A stretch of DNA of 41,981 nt from Desulfocapsa sp. (GCA_030145625.1 JAQYVF010000038.1:1-41981); one strand, 5' to 3'; counted from the stretch's first letter, positions 1-7,972 are shown. The notes: generated by a model from the sequence alone, not told the origin. Translations and numbers: made by a program.

Positions 1-4
1 AAAA

Positions 5-81
5 TGGTCGGGACGAGAGGATTTGAACCTCCGACCCCAGCGTCCCGAACGCTGTACTCTACCAGACTGAGCCACGTCCCG
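5..81 (-). tRNA. tRNA-Pro (anticodon CGG)
   Basis: Read on the minus strand, the 77 bases fold as a full tRNA. The acceptor stem is CGGGACG with CGTCCCG, the anticodon stem CAGCG/CGCTG encloses loop TTCGGGA with anticodon CGG, the T loop is TTCAAAT, the discriminator is A and the CCA end is encoded. The C1-G72 pair and A73 are typical of proline tRNAs. It abuts the integrase end of the prophage, so it is probably the attachment site. Its 5' end, not its 3' end, faces the prophage, which is the less common orientation. Confidence 0.95.
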
Positions 82-134
82 ACCTAGTGTAAATTCAAGT
101 ACTTACATCACTTTCACAGACATTATATCTTCAT

Positions 135-164
135 TTTTGCACCCAGGCGCTGCTGGGTGCAAAA
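135..164. repeat. Perfect 12-bp inverted repeat between integrase and tRNA
   Basis: TTTTGCACCCAG (135-146) and CTGGGTGCAAAA (153-164) form a perfect 12-bp stem with a 6-base loop. The T and A runs lie inside the stem, so neither strand has the free U tract of a classic terminator after the hairpin. It could still stop integrase transcripts before the tRNA, or be an integrase/excisionase site. On the minus strand a TATAAT hexamer (122-127) follows it and may be the -10 box of the tRNA promoter; I see no good -35 box. Confidence 0.7.
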
Positions 165-206
165 GGTGACATATTTCTTGGTATTTGTTTGTCAGCAAAC
201 GACTCA

Positions 207-1241
207 TTAAATGCTCCGTTTAGTCCGTTTAGTGGTGTCAAAAGATGGTAATTTATTTATTGCATCCTTCCGACCTGCATCCATACTATGTGCGTAATGC
301 TTTAGCATAGTACCCACATCGTGTCCAGAAATATCTGCCACGGTGCGCAGGTCCACACCCTGGTGGAGAAGCGCTGTAACAAAGGCATGGCGCAGTGAAT
401 ATATCGGTATTTTCCTCCCCCCTACCCCCGCACGACGTTTTGCACTGTTAAAGGCCGTTTTCAGGCTTTTTATCGGCTTCCCCTTCCAAGTAATAACATA
501 CCCATCATCATGACTCCCATCTTCCTCATACCATTCCCTGATCGGCAGGGATGAATGGATCGGTACCTCTCTCCGCTGCAACCCACCTTTTTTGGCAGAT
601 ATTATCGTGATACTCATGGCTGACCAGTTGATCTGGCTATATTTGATTGATAGCAACTCAACCGCACCTGGCCTGAGACCGCAGAAATAAGCCAACAGCA
701 TAGACCTACGCAAGTGATCAGCAGAATGTGCTATAATAGCCTCAATCTCCCCATGAGTGAGCGGCAGGATAGTTTCATCATCCCGTCTTGGCATCTCGAA
801 CCCGGCCATAGGACTGTTTGAGATCAGTTTCCGTTTAACTGACCAGTTTAGAATAGCCCGTACATCGGATAGTTCCCGATGTATCGTTGTCATTTTGACT
901 GTTGCGGCACGTTTAGTAACGTATCTATCAAACGTGCCATGATCCATCCTCATGACCTCTATGCCATCAAGGATCGGCAGGATCACCCCGCACATTTTGT
1001 ACCAGATATTTTCTGCGCTGGCTGCAGGCATGGCCGAGGATTTTGCTTTTAAATATTCGTTAACCAAATCTTTAAAAATAGGACGTGATGAGTGCATGGG
1101 TGCACGGCTGGTGACAATATCATTGTATGCCCTGGCCCTAGCCTCTGCCCCTGCATCTTTCCCGAAGTACTTCCGCTTTTTCTTTCCCTTCACGGACCAA
1201 TTAACAAACACTGTCCCGTCTTTTCTGGTACAAACGCTCAT
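207..1241 (-). CDS. int: Tyrosine recombinase / phage integrase
   Basis: This 344-residue enzyme would integrate and excise the prophage by site-specific recombination. The C-terminal catalytic domain shows the first arginine at R190 (CGLRPGA), a basic beta-hairpin near K217-K218, the Y-S-L-R box ending at R284 (the usual first His is Tyr281), H307 (SGH) and the nucleophile Y316 (KHYAHS). The N-terminal basic segment and the SAM-like domain (about 55-150) would bind arm and core sites. The gene lies 125 bp from tRNA-Pro and reads toward it, as expected at a prophage end. An AGGA sequence precedes the chosen ATG. Length and motifs are complete, so it looks active. Confidence 0.95.
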   Translation of the reverse strand: MSVCTRKDGTVFVNWSVKGKKKRKYFGKDAGAEARARAYNDIVTSRAPMHSSRPIFKDLVNEYLKAKSSAMPAASAENIWYKMCGVILPILDGIEVMRMDHGTFDRYVTKRAATVKMTTIHRELSDVRAILNWSVKRKLISNSPMAGFEMPRRDDETILPLTHGEIEAIIAHSADHLRRSMLLAYFCGLRPGAVELLSIKYSQINWSAMSITIISAKKGGLQRREVPIHSSLPIREWYEEDGSHDDGYVITWKGKPIKSLKTAFNSAKRRAGVGGRKIPIYSLRHAFVTALLHQGVDLRTVADISGHDVGTMLKHYAHSMDAGRKDAINKLPSFDTTKRTKRSI

Positions 1242-1529
1242 ACTAGTTTCCTACCACCTGGGTTCAATTCCGGAATTTTTTTTTAACCACGATCATCTTA
1301 CAACTTAGCAGTTAAAAACCATTCAATGAGACATATATTACCCACAATTTCACGGGTCCTTTGGGGAGATAAAAGGCTATACGGTTCGAGCCACCGCGGG
1401 GTTTGACTACATGTGGTTTTGAAAATGTTTTGCAACTTAAACGTGTGAATACATGAGGTTACCAGAACACGTCGTTTTGTTTATAAATTGTTTGTATGCT
1501 GTGGAAATTATTTACGATAGTCAGGTAGC
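1242..1529. other. Non-coding gap
   Basis: These 288 bases lie between the integrase and the Abi-like gene. I find no convincing ORF, tRNA or strong hairpin. The integrase promoter must lie here, and arm-type integrase sites could. Confidence 0.5.
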
Positions 1530-2651
1530 TCATGAGTTATAAAATTCTAGATAAAATTTATTATCTCCAAATACTGATTTGTCGTATTTTTTAATCTTTT
1601 CTTTATATCTCTTCAAATGATCGTCAACGGGGAGATGTTCCAGCATTTGATATTTTTCAAGCAAAGGTTTAAATTTCTCCCTACCATATGAGCTTAGGCA
1701 GTGGAACAAAAGCAATAAAAGCTCATTTGAAGAAAACTGTGCTCTCAGCAACCTCAAGTAATGTATCTTTTCGCTGTCTGCAAAATCAACTTTCTCAACA
1801 AATAGCATTATCTGATACAAATGTTTGTGGTAATGGCTAAAATATTTGTCAAATGTTTTATAGAAACGCTCATATGGTTTAAGATTTGGGTAAATTCCTG
1901 CATGATATCGATTTTCTAAAAAACCATACAACTTACTAGTAACCATATAGTCAAAAAAAGCACCGCCATTATGTACTACCGTTCTCGTGCCACTACGAAT
2001 TCCTCCCTCATAAGCATCTATATTTTCTTCAAATTTCATTGAATCTACAATTTCACGATGAAAACTTAATAGGTGAAAGAAAGTGTTTTCAAAGTTGTCT
2101 TTTTTCATCACCTGGTATTGATTCGCCAACTGTTCTCTTTGACCTTTTATTTCATTTCTTGTTTCTTGCAGTTCCTTTCTTTGTAAAACAATGGTCCAGA
2201 TCAGACCAGCAAATGCCAACCCTGAAAAGAGTGTGTTGAGAGCACCAAAGCTGTCGCCAAACGTGCCGAATGATGTGCTACCAGGTCCACCAGGACTGTT
2301 TTCTGGTATCCATATTGGAAGTATCCAATATGGATAGATCCCTGCAACAAACAGTATCGCAATGAAAATCCATACGATAGACCTATTTATCCTGTCAATG
2401 TTACGGTACCACTTAAAATTCCTGATATTGAGACAGAACCAATCTTTATTACTCGGTTCTTTGCAGGCCTCGAGTAGCTTGATGTGATAACGGTTATAAT
2501 CTTCGCTTGGTATTTTCTTCTGAAATTCAAGAAGCAGATCATCAGGATGATCGTAGGTATTCCCCTCTAATGACCTTAATTCCAAGACAATATCCGCAGG
2601 AAAATTGTCTTTAATTTTTTGTAATGCATTCTGGGAAATGATAAATTTCAT
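1530..2651 (-). CDS. putAbiC-type abortive infection membrane protein
   Basis: The 373-residue protein has two transmembrane segments (about 91-115 and 138-156), then a short coiled coil (157-182) and the block FENTFFHLLSFHREIVDS (187-204). This order, a double membrane anchor followed by F-E-x-T-F-F-x-L-L and a helical cytoplasmic domain, is characteristic of the putative phage abortive infection family (putAbiC, PF16872). Family members are proposed to stop superinfecting phages by abortive infection; the mechanism is not established. It sits in the cargo region between integrase and repressor on the repressor's strand, and its AT-rich composition differs from the late genes, consistent with horizontal acquisition. 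Family recognition is fairly secure; the defence role here is inferred. Confidence 0.8.
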   Translation of the reverse strand: MKFIISQNALQKIKDNFPADIVLELRSLEGNTYDHPDDLLLEFQKKIPSEDYNRYHIKLLEACKEPSNKDWFCLNIRNFKWYRNIDRINRSIVWIFIAILFVAGIYPYWILPIWIPENSPGGPGSTSFGTFGDSFGALNTLFSGLAFAGLIWTIVLQRKELQETRNEIKGQREQLANQYQVMKKDNFENTFFHLLSFHREIVDSMKFEENIDAYEGGIRSGTRTVVHNGGAFFDYMVTSKLYGFLENRYHAGIYPNLKPYERFYKTFDKYFSHYHKHLYQIMLFVEKVDFADSEKIHYLRLLRAQFSSNELLLLLFHCLSSYGREKFKPLLEKYQMLEHLPVDDHLKRYKEKIKKYDKSVFGDNKFYLEFYNS

Positions 2652-2694
2652 GCTTCCAACAATATTGGTTTTAGGTCAATTTAGGATTTATCTC

Positions 2695-3486
2695 TTATTT
2701 ATTCAGATATTCGACTGCTTTTGGATGGCCGAGTCTGGCTGCTGTTTTTATATCTTCCAGGGATTTTATGTTGTCTGCGAGTTTGGAGTAGGCAACTGCT
2801 CTGAGATAATAAATATCTCTGTTGTTTAGATCATTTTTTACTGCGTAGCTGAGGGCTGCGATGGCTTGTTTGTACTCGTTTGCCTTTATATGTTCCTTCC
2901 CGATGGAGTACCAATCTGTACCTAACTTCTCTTTTTTCGGTTCAGCTTTTGGAGGAGACATATTTACAGAAGGGCCAGAGTGTGCCGACTGAGCTGGTGC
3001 TGTTACAGCAGGACCTTGATGCGATGGCTGAAAAGTGGACTGGGTGGAATCTATTGTCTCCATGGCCTTTCTCCGGAAGACCAGTGGATCGCTAATGTTT
3101 GGGATAGGGGTGTGGGCTCCTCCTGTCCCGTTAACGATAATGGTACCAAACCCAAAAATCCTACCAGCTATGCCCTGATTTACGTTGAGACTTTCTACTT
3201 TATGATGGTTCAACTCAACTGTACTTCTCCTGATAAATCCCATCTTGGCAATAACCCGCTTTGAGGTAACGGCAACTTCTGTTGAGATTTTAAACAGGAA
3301 TGCCTTTACCAATAATACGAAGGCTACAAAAAAGAAGATACCTGCCAGTGGAGCCACTTTTGAGTCTGTCAACAACATCAGGCCAAATGATGTAAAAAAT
3401 ACACTCGGAATAAACACAAACCAGTGAATATCTCCTTTGTGGAGCACTCGCTCCTGTGACATCAAATTGCTTTCTACGTATCCCAT
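2695..3486 (-). CDS. Membrane protein with bacterial PH domain and C-terminal TPR
   Basis: The 263-residue protein starts with two hydrophobic segments (about 22-38 and 47-65). A bPH2/YdbS-like domain follows, with the typical T-S-K-R-V-I-x-K-x-G-F-I-R-R core and the G-x-G-T-I-I-V-N-G-T-G-G strand (about 70-145). After a Pro/Ala/Ser-rich linker comes a TPR-like or Sel1-like helical repeat (about 190-263). The PH part is expected on the cytoplasmic face of the membrane and the TPR part to bind a partner. It ends 43 bp before the putAbiC start on the same strand, so the two may be cotranscribed. The function is unknown; its neighbours suggest phage exclusion, but general envelope proteins share the domain. 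Confidence 0.7.
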   Translation of the reverse strand: MGYVESNLMSQERVLHKGDIHWFVFIPSVFFTSFGLMLLTDSKVAPLAGIFFFVAFVLLVKAFLFKISTEVAVTSKRVIAKMGFIRRSTVELNHHKVESLNVNQGIAGRIFGFGTIIVNGTGGAHTPIPNISDPLVFRRKAMETIDSTQSTFQPSHQGPAVTAPAQSAHSGPSVNMSPPKAEPKKEKLGTDWYSIGKEHIKANEYKQAIAALSYAVKNDLNNRDIYYLRAVAYSKLADNIKSLEDIKTAARLGHPKAVEYLNK

Positions 3487-3633
3487 TTATGCACTCCGTA
3501 TTTATTATTTTTCACACAACGCGTGCCCTTTTTTACTAAAAGACATTACGTAAAAATCACCAGTTTATCTGAAGTATTACTTTATGATAATAGGGATTGT
3601 GTCTCTGAAATTCGGTAAACCGTGGTCTGTCCC

Positions 3634-3816
3634 GAATGGCGCTAGTTTAAGGTTGTTTTATTGCTTTTAAACATACGGTTAACCGGATCCAGATCTTATT
3701 GAAGGGCTGATGCAATACTCTGGAATTTCAGGAAACAAAGATCAAGGAGTTTTAACAAGCTCCGTTTCTGTGACTCTCTGAAATTTCGATATTTCTTGCT
3801 TAAACTAGCGCCATTC
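3634..3816. mobile_element. MITE-like element, 18-bp inverted repeats, 11-bp target duplication
   Basis: GAATGGCGCTAGTTTAAG (3634-3651) and its exact complement (3799-3816) bound a 183-bp non-coding segment. Immediately outside, TGGTCTGTCCC occurs on both sides (3623-3633 and 3817-3827) as a direct repeat. That is the signature of a transposon-derived miniature element with an 11-bp target site duplication, a size typical of IS4-type transposases. No transposase fragment is evident inside. It lies between the PH-TPR gene and the TIR gene, in an otherwise empty stretch of about 420 bases. Confidence 0.8.
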
Positions 3817-3902
3817 TGGTCTGTCCCGTATTACTCGTATTACTTCGTGGACACGGATAGTGCCGAAAAACGCTGCCCCTTGGGGTCTGGTGTAGCAACT
3901 GG

Positions 3903-4709
3903 TTAGGGGTTATTGGTGTCATTCAGAATCAGCCATTCAAAAAAAGCTCTACCTTTGCTTGAAAGTTTAACATGGCCTCCCGACTGATCTAAGAGCCCAA
4001 ATGCTTTGGCCGTAGCAGAACCATTGACATTTAATGGGTGAAAGGTGTCCTCTGTTAAAATCATGTCTTGCGCTGCAATGAAATCATTAAGCTTGCCTGA
4101 TTCTAAATAGTTCATAAACTCTTCATTTTGGTTATTCTTTGGATCTTTATTCTTATGTCTCTCTATTTCTGCCTTAAGAGTTAAGATTTCCTTTTCCTTC
4201 TGAAATATTTCTTTTTCTTTTGCTAAAAGTTGACGTTGCGTTTCGACATCTCCGCCTTGAAGAGATAGGTATTTTGACCAAATTGCGGATAATAATTGCC
4301 CTAATTTGATTTTCGAATATTTTTTTGGCATAAGATGAAGAAAGTCATCTGTAAGCTCAGGATACCTTTCATTAATTGCATCGTATGTTTCTTGTGAATC
4401 GAATATTGAAATTATTTTGTTAAGGTCAAAATTGTTTCCTTTTTTTGATTCTTCCCTTAGGACATGCTTTATTTCACGATCTACCCATGAAGATTTTAAT
4501 GATTGTTCTGTGAAAAATAGTAAAGCAATATCTGCCTTATCAAGACCGTCACGAAAAATAGATTTCCTGAGATTTTCACCAGGAACAATCTTTCGTTTAT
4601 CAATCCAAACATTGATATAGCAATTCTCAAGATCGGAAACTATTGGTTCTATATATGTCTCTTTGTCATCAGAGGAATGGCTGACAAATACTAAAACTGA
4701 CTGGCCCAT
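3903..4709 (-). CDS. TIR-domain protein with coiled coil
   Basis: I start this at the ATG at 4709, because AAAAGGAT lies at ribosome-binding distance; an upstream TTG at 4736 would add nine residues. The product has 268 residues. Residues 5-130 form a TIR domain: V-F-V-S-H-S-S-D-D-K (box 1), W-I-D-K-R-K-I-x-P-G (BB loop, 35-44) and S-S-W-V-D-R-E-I, in which E79 is the expected NADase glutamate. A coiled coil (about 160-188) and a small C-terminal domain that may be winged-helix follow. Bacterial TIR proteins often deplete NAD or act in nucleotide-triggered anti-phage systems. No cyclase, SIR2 or Argonaute partner is adjacent, so it may act alone. Confidence 0.8.
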   Translation of the reverse strand: MGQSVLVFVSHSSDDKETYIEPIVSDLENCYINVWIDKRKIVPGENLRKSIFRDGLDKADIALLFFTEQSLKSSWVDREIKHVLREESKKGNNFDLNKIISIFDSQETYDAINERYPELTDDFLHLMPKKYSKIKLGQLLSAIWSKYLSLQGGDVETQRQLLAKEKEIFQKEKEILTLKAEIERHKNKDPKNNQNEEFMNYLESGKLNDFIAAQDMILTEDTFHPLNVNGSATAKAFGLLDQSGGHVKLSSKGRAFFEWLILNDTNNP

Positions 4710-4751
4710 TTTTTTATCCTTTTCTGTCCCTAACAAGTTGTTGTCCAGTTT

Positions 4752-4860
4752 CTTGATATCTACACGAATTCGACGTACGAGCCGACGAAAAATTGAGCAC
4801 TTAACGTAATTCTCAACTTGATATCATTCACTCATGCATGTTATCAAGGAACTTGATAAC
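4752..4860. promoter_or_regulatory. Repeated CTTGATAnC motif upstream of the TIR gene
   Basis: CTTGATATC occurs at 4752-4760 and 4817-4825 and CTTGATAAC at 4852-4860. The last pairs with GTTATCAAG (4840-4848) as a perfect 9-bp inverted repeat around a 3-base loop. The cluster lies just upstream of the minus-strand TIR gene and downstream of the nuclease gene. It could be an operator or a weak transcription stop. The rest of the 306-base gap (4710-5015) has no convincing gene. Confidence 0.35.
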
Positions 4861-5015
4861 ACCACTAACGCCTGAACTTTATGTTTCAGTTGGTAATACT
4901 AAGGGGTTAAGTAAAAACTGCAATTTGATCTTCTGCCTGAACACCTATGATCCACAGAGAGGAGGCCAACATTTTTCGAAATATTTTGAAGAAACAATAC
5001 GTCATGCTATAGCCC

Positions 5016-6575
5016 TCACTGAATAGTTAGTTCTTGCTGTAGTCTTCTGGATTCATAAAATTCTTCAGCAAGTGCAGTCATTCGAAAATCAACATCATCG
5101 CCAATAATGTTATCTACTGCTTTTTTCACCTCGGGTAAGTCAACGGTGAAAAATTCTTTTCTAAAGTTAACTGCGTTAACACGGCGATGTTTGAATTCTC
5201 GGTGAAGTGAGGCCTCAAGGGCCGGGGCATCTTCTGCGTGGATGATAGCATGAACATCAAATTTAAAAGGGACGCTGGCGTCACCTAGCTCGTTTACCCG
5301 AACCAGTGGATCAAGGCGGCGTGTTAAACCAATTTTACATATTCCTTCACCAAACGAGCCTACATTACTAATGACATACACATGCCCTCTACGGGTTTGC
5401 TCTGCAAGACTTTTTGCTCTTTCTTCTTTTGCCACAGCTTCAGCAAGCTGCTGCTCCAGATCTTCAATTCGCTGCTGTGTAATAATCCGCTCATCTTCTG
5501 AAGCTTCCTCAAGTGATTTTTTTGCCCGTTCGAGCATTTTCCGATACATGCTCTCTTCTTTCTCTGCAGCAGCTATCGCACGTTCAAATTCTTTTTGTGC
5601 TTTAATTTCTTCCCGCATTTGCTCTTTAATAAGGCGCTGTTCTTCTTTTTCCTCCTCCCTTTTAAGCGTGTACTGATATTGAAATTTGCATTCCTCATAT
5701 TTGAGTTTTACATACTCTGTATTGAAACCACAATGAAGAGATGCCGCTGATTTTTCAAGCTTTGTAGCCAGTTTTTCAATTTGCTCAAGGGTACGAGTAA
5801 ATGTGCTTGGTTTGACTTTACCAATTAAGTAATCACAATCAATATTGAAAGAGGTGAGCATCAGGGTAACTTGTCCATCGAGGATCTTTTTGTCAGTTTT
5901 TTTGTCAGGCGAAAGTGAAATTGATGATGGGTAAGTTACTGCTGTCCGCTCCTTCAAAAAAATCTTTTGTTTTTCCCTCACACGTTTAATTTCTTCTGAA
6001 AACCTTGCTGATGTCTCATATAAGTATTCAGGTTCTTCAAAATGACCGTGAGACACAAAATCATCAAGGCGTGAATATAAATCAATCCTGGACATTAGTT
6101 CTTGAAGTTTGTGTTTAGCTTTTGCCCATTCTTCATTTTTGCTAACGATCTGCGAGTTAAGCTGGTTTAGTTGGTCTGAAGATAAGCGCAATTCGCTTGC
6201 CATTCTATCTGCATCTGCTTTTAACTTTTGAAGGGCAATTGTCTCATCATGCAACTTTTTATGCTTTCCTTTAATTTCCTCATAGGAAATCAACATTGTT
6301 TGTAACTCACTAGTGATGCGTTCTTTTTCTGAAGAACTTTTTTCTACAGTGTCGTTATTTAATTTAATTTCTTGCTTAATTTCTCGTATATTTTTTTTAT
6401 TTTTTATCAGTTCAGTTCTTACAGAAGCTAATCTTTCTTCATTTTTTTTTATCTGCTCATTTATCGACTGATGCTTTCCAACCTCTTTAATAACTTTATT
6501 TCTGTATATAAAAAACAGGATGATAAGTAAAAAGCAGATACCGCTTTCAATCCCCATAATCAGCAGATAATTCAT
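5016..6575 (-). CDS. Membrane-anchored DUF4041 / GIY-YIG nuclease (SNIPE-like)
   Basis: The 519-residue protein has an N-terminal membrane segment (about 3-23), a long coiled coil (28-165), a central region fitting DUF4041 (about 170-320), a second charged coiled coil (320-395) and a C-terminal GIY-YIG domain of the T5orf172/Mug113 type. The nuclease core shows H-V-Y-V-I-S (398-403), I-C-K-I-G-L-T-R-R (412-420), E454 and H458, and R-K-E-F-F (472-476), so the catalytic set looks complete. This is the architecture reported for SNIPE, an inner-membrane nuclease that cuts phage DNA during injection. It follows the small gene at 6585-6977 after 9 bp, so they form an operon. DUF4041 boundaries are approximate. 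Confidence 0.82.
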   Translation of the reverse strand: MNYLLIMGIESGICFLLIILFFIYRNKVIKEVGKHQSINEQIKKNEERLASVRTELIKNKKNIREIKQEIKLNNDTVEKSSSEKERITSELQTMLISYEEIKGKHKKLHDETIALQKLKADADRMASELRLSSDQLNQLNSQIVSKNEEWAKAKHKLQELMSRIDLYSRLDDFVSHGHFEEPEYLYETSARFSEEIKRVREKQKIFLKERTAVTYPSSISLSPDKKTDKKILDGQVTLMLTSFNIDCDYLIGKVKPSTFTRTLEQIEKLATKLEKSAASLHCGFNTEYVKLKYEECKFQYQYTLKREEEKEEQRLIKEQMREEIKAQKEFERAIAAAEKEESMYRKMLERAKKSLEEASEDERIITQQRIEDLEQQLAEAVAKEERAKSLAEQTRRGHVYVISNVGSFGEGICKIGLTRRLDPLVRVNELGDASVPFKFDVHAIIHAEDAPALEASLHREFKHRRVNAVNFRKEFFTVDLPEVKKAVDNIIGDDVDFRMTALAEEFYESRRLQQELTIQ

Positions 6576-6584
6576 TGTATTTCC

Positions 6585-6977
6585 TTACGTTAGGACCTTA
6601 TCAATCAAATCATTCCTTGCTTTCTCTCTTTCCCGGCAACGTTTTGCAAAAGCATTTTGAGCAGCTAGTTTTTCATCTTTTTTTCTCTTTATCTCACTCG
6701 CTTTATTTCGCTGTTGTTCTCGTTGTTGAGCAGATTTTAACTCAGCTAGCTTTTGTTTTTCTAACTGCTGCCTTCTTTTTTCCTCAGCCTTTTCCCTAGC
6801 ACTTTGCTCTCGCTCTTCCTGTTTTTCAAGACGTTCTAATTCACGCAAATCACGAGCGATTTGTCGTTCATTTGCGTTATGTCTTTTGGTTGCTTCACGA
6901 GCACTTCGTTTGTTAGCACGATCAATAGCTTTCGCAACCTTTACAATCGTCCTTAAGCCACTTCCTTTTCTTGCCAT
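6585..6977 (-). CDS. Small highly charged coiled-coil protein, nuclease partner
   Basis: The 130-residue product is almost entirely Lys, Arg, Glu, Gln and Ala and is predicted as one long helix or coiled coil from about residue 25 on. It has no membrane segment. It lies directly upstream of the DUF4041 nuclease with a 9-bp gap on the same strand, so both are translated from one message. A partner role, for example scaffold, DNA-binding helix or regulator of the nuclease coiled coils, is inferred from context only. I do not recognise a named family. Confidence 0.7.
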   Translation of the reverse strand: MARKGSGLRTIVKVAKAIDRANKRSAREATKRHNANERQIARDLRELERLEKQEEREQSAREKAEEKRRQQLEKQKLAELKSAQQREQQRNKASEIKRKKDEKLAAQNAFAKRCREREKARNDLIDKVLT

Positions 6978-7039
6978 TATCTTTTGATATTGTCTTAGTT
7001 AATATAATAAAATGCTTCGGGAATTACTTTTTAGAAAGG

Positions 7040-7516
7040 TCATCTTAGGCCTTTAATTTTTGCCAGTATTTTTTCTTTGTAGAGCATACTTAAGACTTCT
7101 GAGTGGGCGTCTATTTCGCGTTTTATGCAGGCTTCCATGCGGGCGGCTTTTCGTAGGGGTGTTACGAAGCATAGTGTTAGCAAACATACTGACACCATCA
7201 GGAATGGAGAAACAAAAATTGGTTTTATGCTCAGTTGGCCGATGGAGATGACCAGAAAAATGGCAACCAGGGCAATAAGCGAAAATTTAAACAGGGTGTC
7301 CCATACCACTGTTTTTAATATCTGTCGTTCATAGCGCTTTGAAGCTGATTTGAGTGCATCTGCTGTGAATTTCAGTGCTCCGTCAAAATCATTGATCTTG
7401 TCTAAATCATTTGTGACCATTGTGATGAAAATGTTTTCCTTTACGTCGTTCCCTGCCTGGACAGCTAATTTGTTCTTGATGGCCGTCTGGCTCATACCCT
7501 CTTCTCTTCCATGCAT
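7040..7516 (-). CDS. Small double-membrane-span protein downstream of repressor
   Basis: The 158-residue protein has a soluble N-terminal part (about 1-70) and two hydrophobic segments (about 72-90 and 96-114), ending in a charged tail. It starts 12 bp after the repressor stop, so it is probably cotranscribed with it and made in lysogens. That is where superinfection-exclusion proteins are commonly encoded. Residues 19-30 read VQAGNDVKENIF, nearly repeating IQAGRDAKENIV in the repressor. An internal ATG at 7495 (MSQTAIK) is an alternative start with a purine-rich upstream sequence. No known family recognised. Confidence 0.7.
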   Translation of the reverse strand: MHGREEGMSQTAIKNKLAVQAGNDVKENIFITMVTNDLDKINDFDGALKFTADALKSASKRYERQILKTVVWDTLFKFSLIALVAIFLVISIGQLSIKPIFVSPFLMVSVCLLTLCFVTPLRKAARMEACIKREIDAHSEVLSMLYKEKILAKIKGLR

Positions 7517-7528
7517 CGTCGTTCTTTA

Positions 7529-7972
7529 CTAATTGTCCTCAAGTAGATTTTTGATTTTCAGAAGTCGCTTTTTGAAGCTCTCGATGGTCTTGGATCCGCC
7601 GTACTGACGGATTAGATCAATGAGTTCCTGTTCCTCTTGGGACAGGCCCCCTGCCCCACCTTCCACTATATTTTCTTTGGCATCTCTTCCAGCCTGGATT
7701 GAGATACCGCTGCCAGTAGACGATTGGATAAGTGCCTCCGACTCTTTGGTTGGTAGCGTTGGAAATGGCTCGCCAATTCCATCAGCCAGCCATTTGAAGT
7801 TGCAACCAACAACATCGGTAAGCTCTGCAATGGTTGTTCTTCTAGGAACTACCTCCCCCCTCAACCATCTACTCACCTGAGCACTGTCAAACCTGGTGTT
7901 TTCGACAATAAAAGCCTGATTAATTTTTTTTGTGTCCACAACATACTGTAATCGTGTATTAAATTTATCCAC
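7529..7972 (-). CDS. CI-like phage repressor (XRE HTH, no peptidase domain)
   Basis: The 147-residue protein has an N-terminal helix-turn-helix domain (about 5-70). The recognition region is A-Q-V-S-R-W-L-R-G (31-39), followed by the D-G-I-G-E-P-F-P ending typical of CI-like repressors. The rest lacks the LexA/S24 protease domain; instead it has a linker with IQAGRDAKENIV (92-103) and a helical tail, perhaps for oligomerisation. It diverges from the gene at 8043 across a 70-bp region holding three repeats, so it is the likely lysogeny repressor. Without a peptidase domain, induction by RecA-stimulated self-cleavage is not expected. Confidence 0.85.
   Translation of the reverse strand: MDKFNTRLQYVVDTKKINQAFIVENTRFDSAQVSRWLRGEVVPRRTTIAELTDVVGCNFKWLADGIGEPFPTLPTKESEALIQSSTGSGISIQAGRDAKENIVEGGAGGLSQEEQELIDLIRQYGGSKTIESFKKRLLKIKNLLEDN

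Noticed and set aside
4838-5026. 62-residue plus-strand ORF between nuclease and TIR gene
   Set aside because: It starts within the CTTGATAnC inverted repeat, runs into the nuclease 3' end on the other strand and has no ribosome site or recognisable family.
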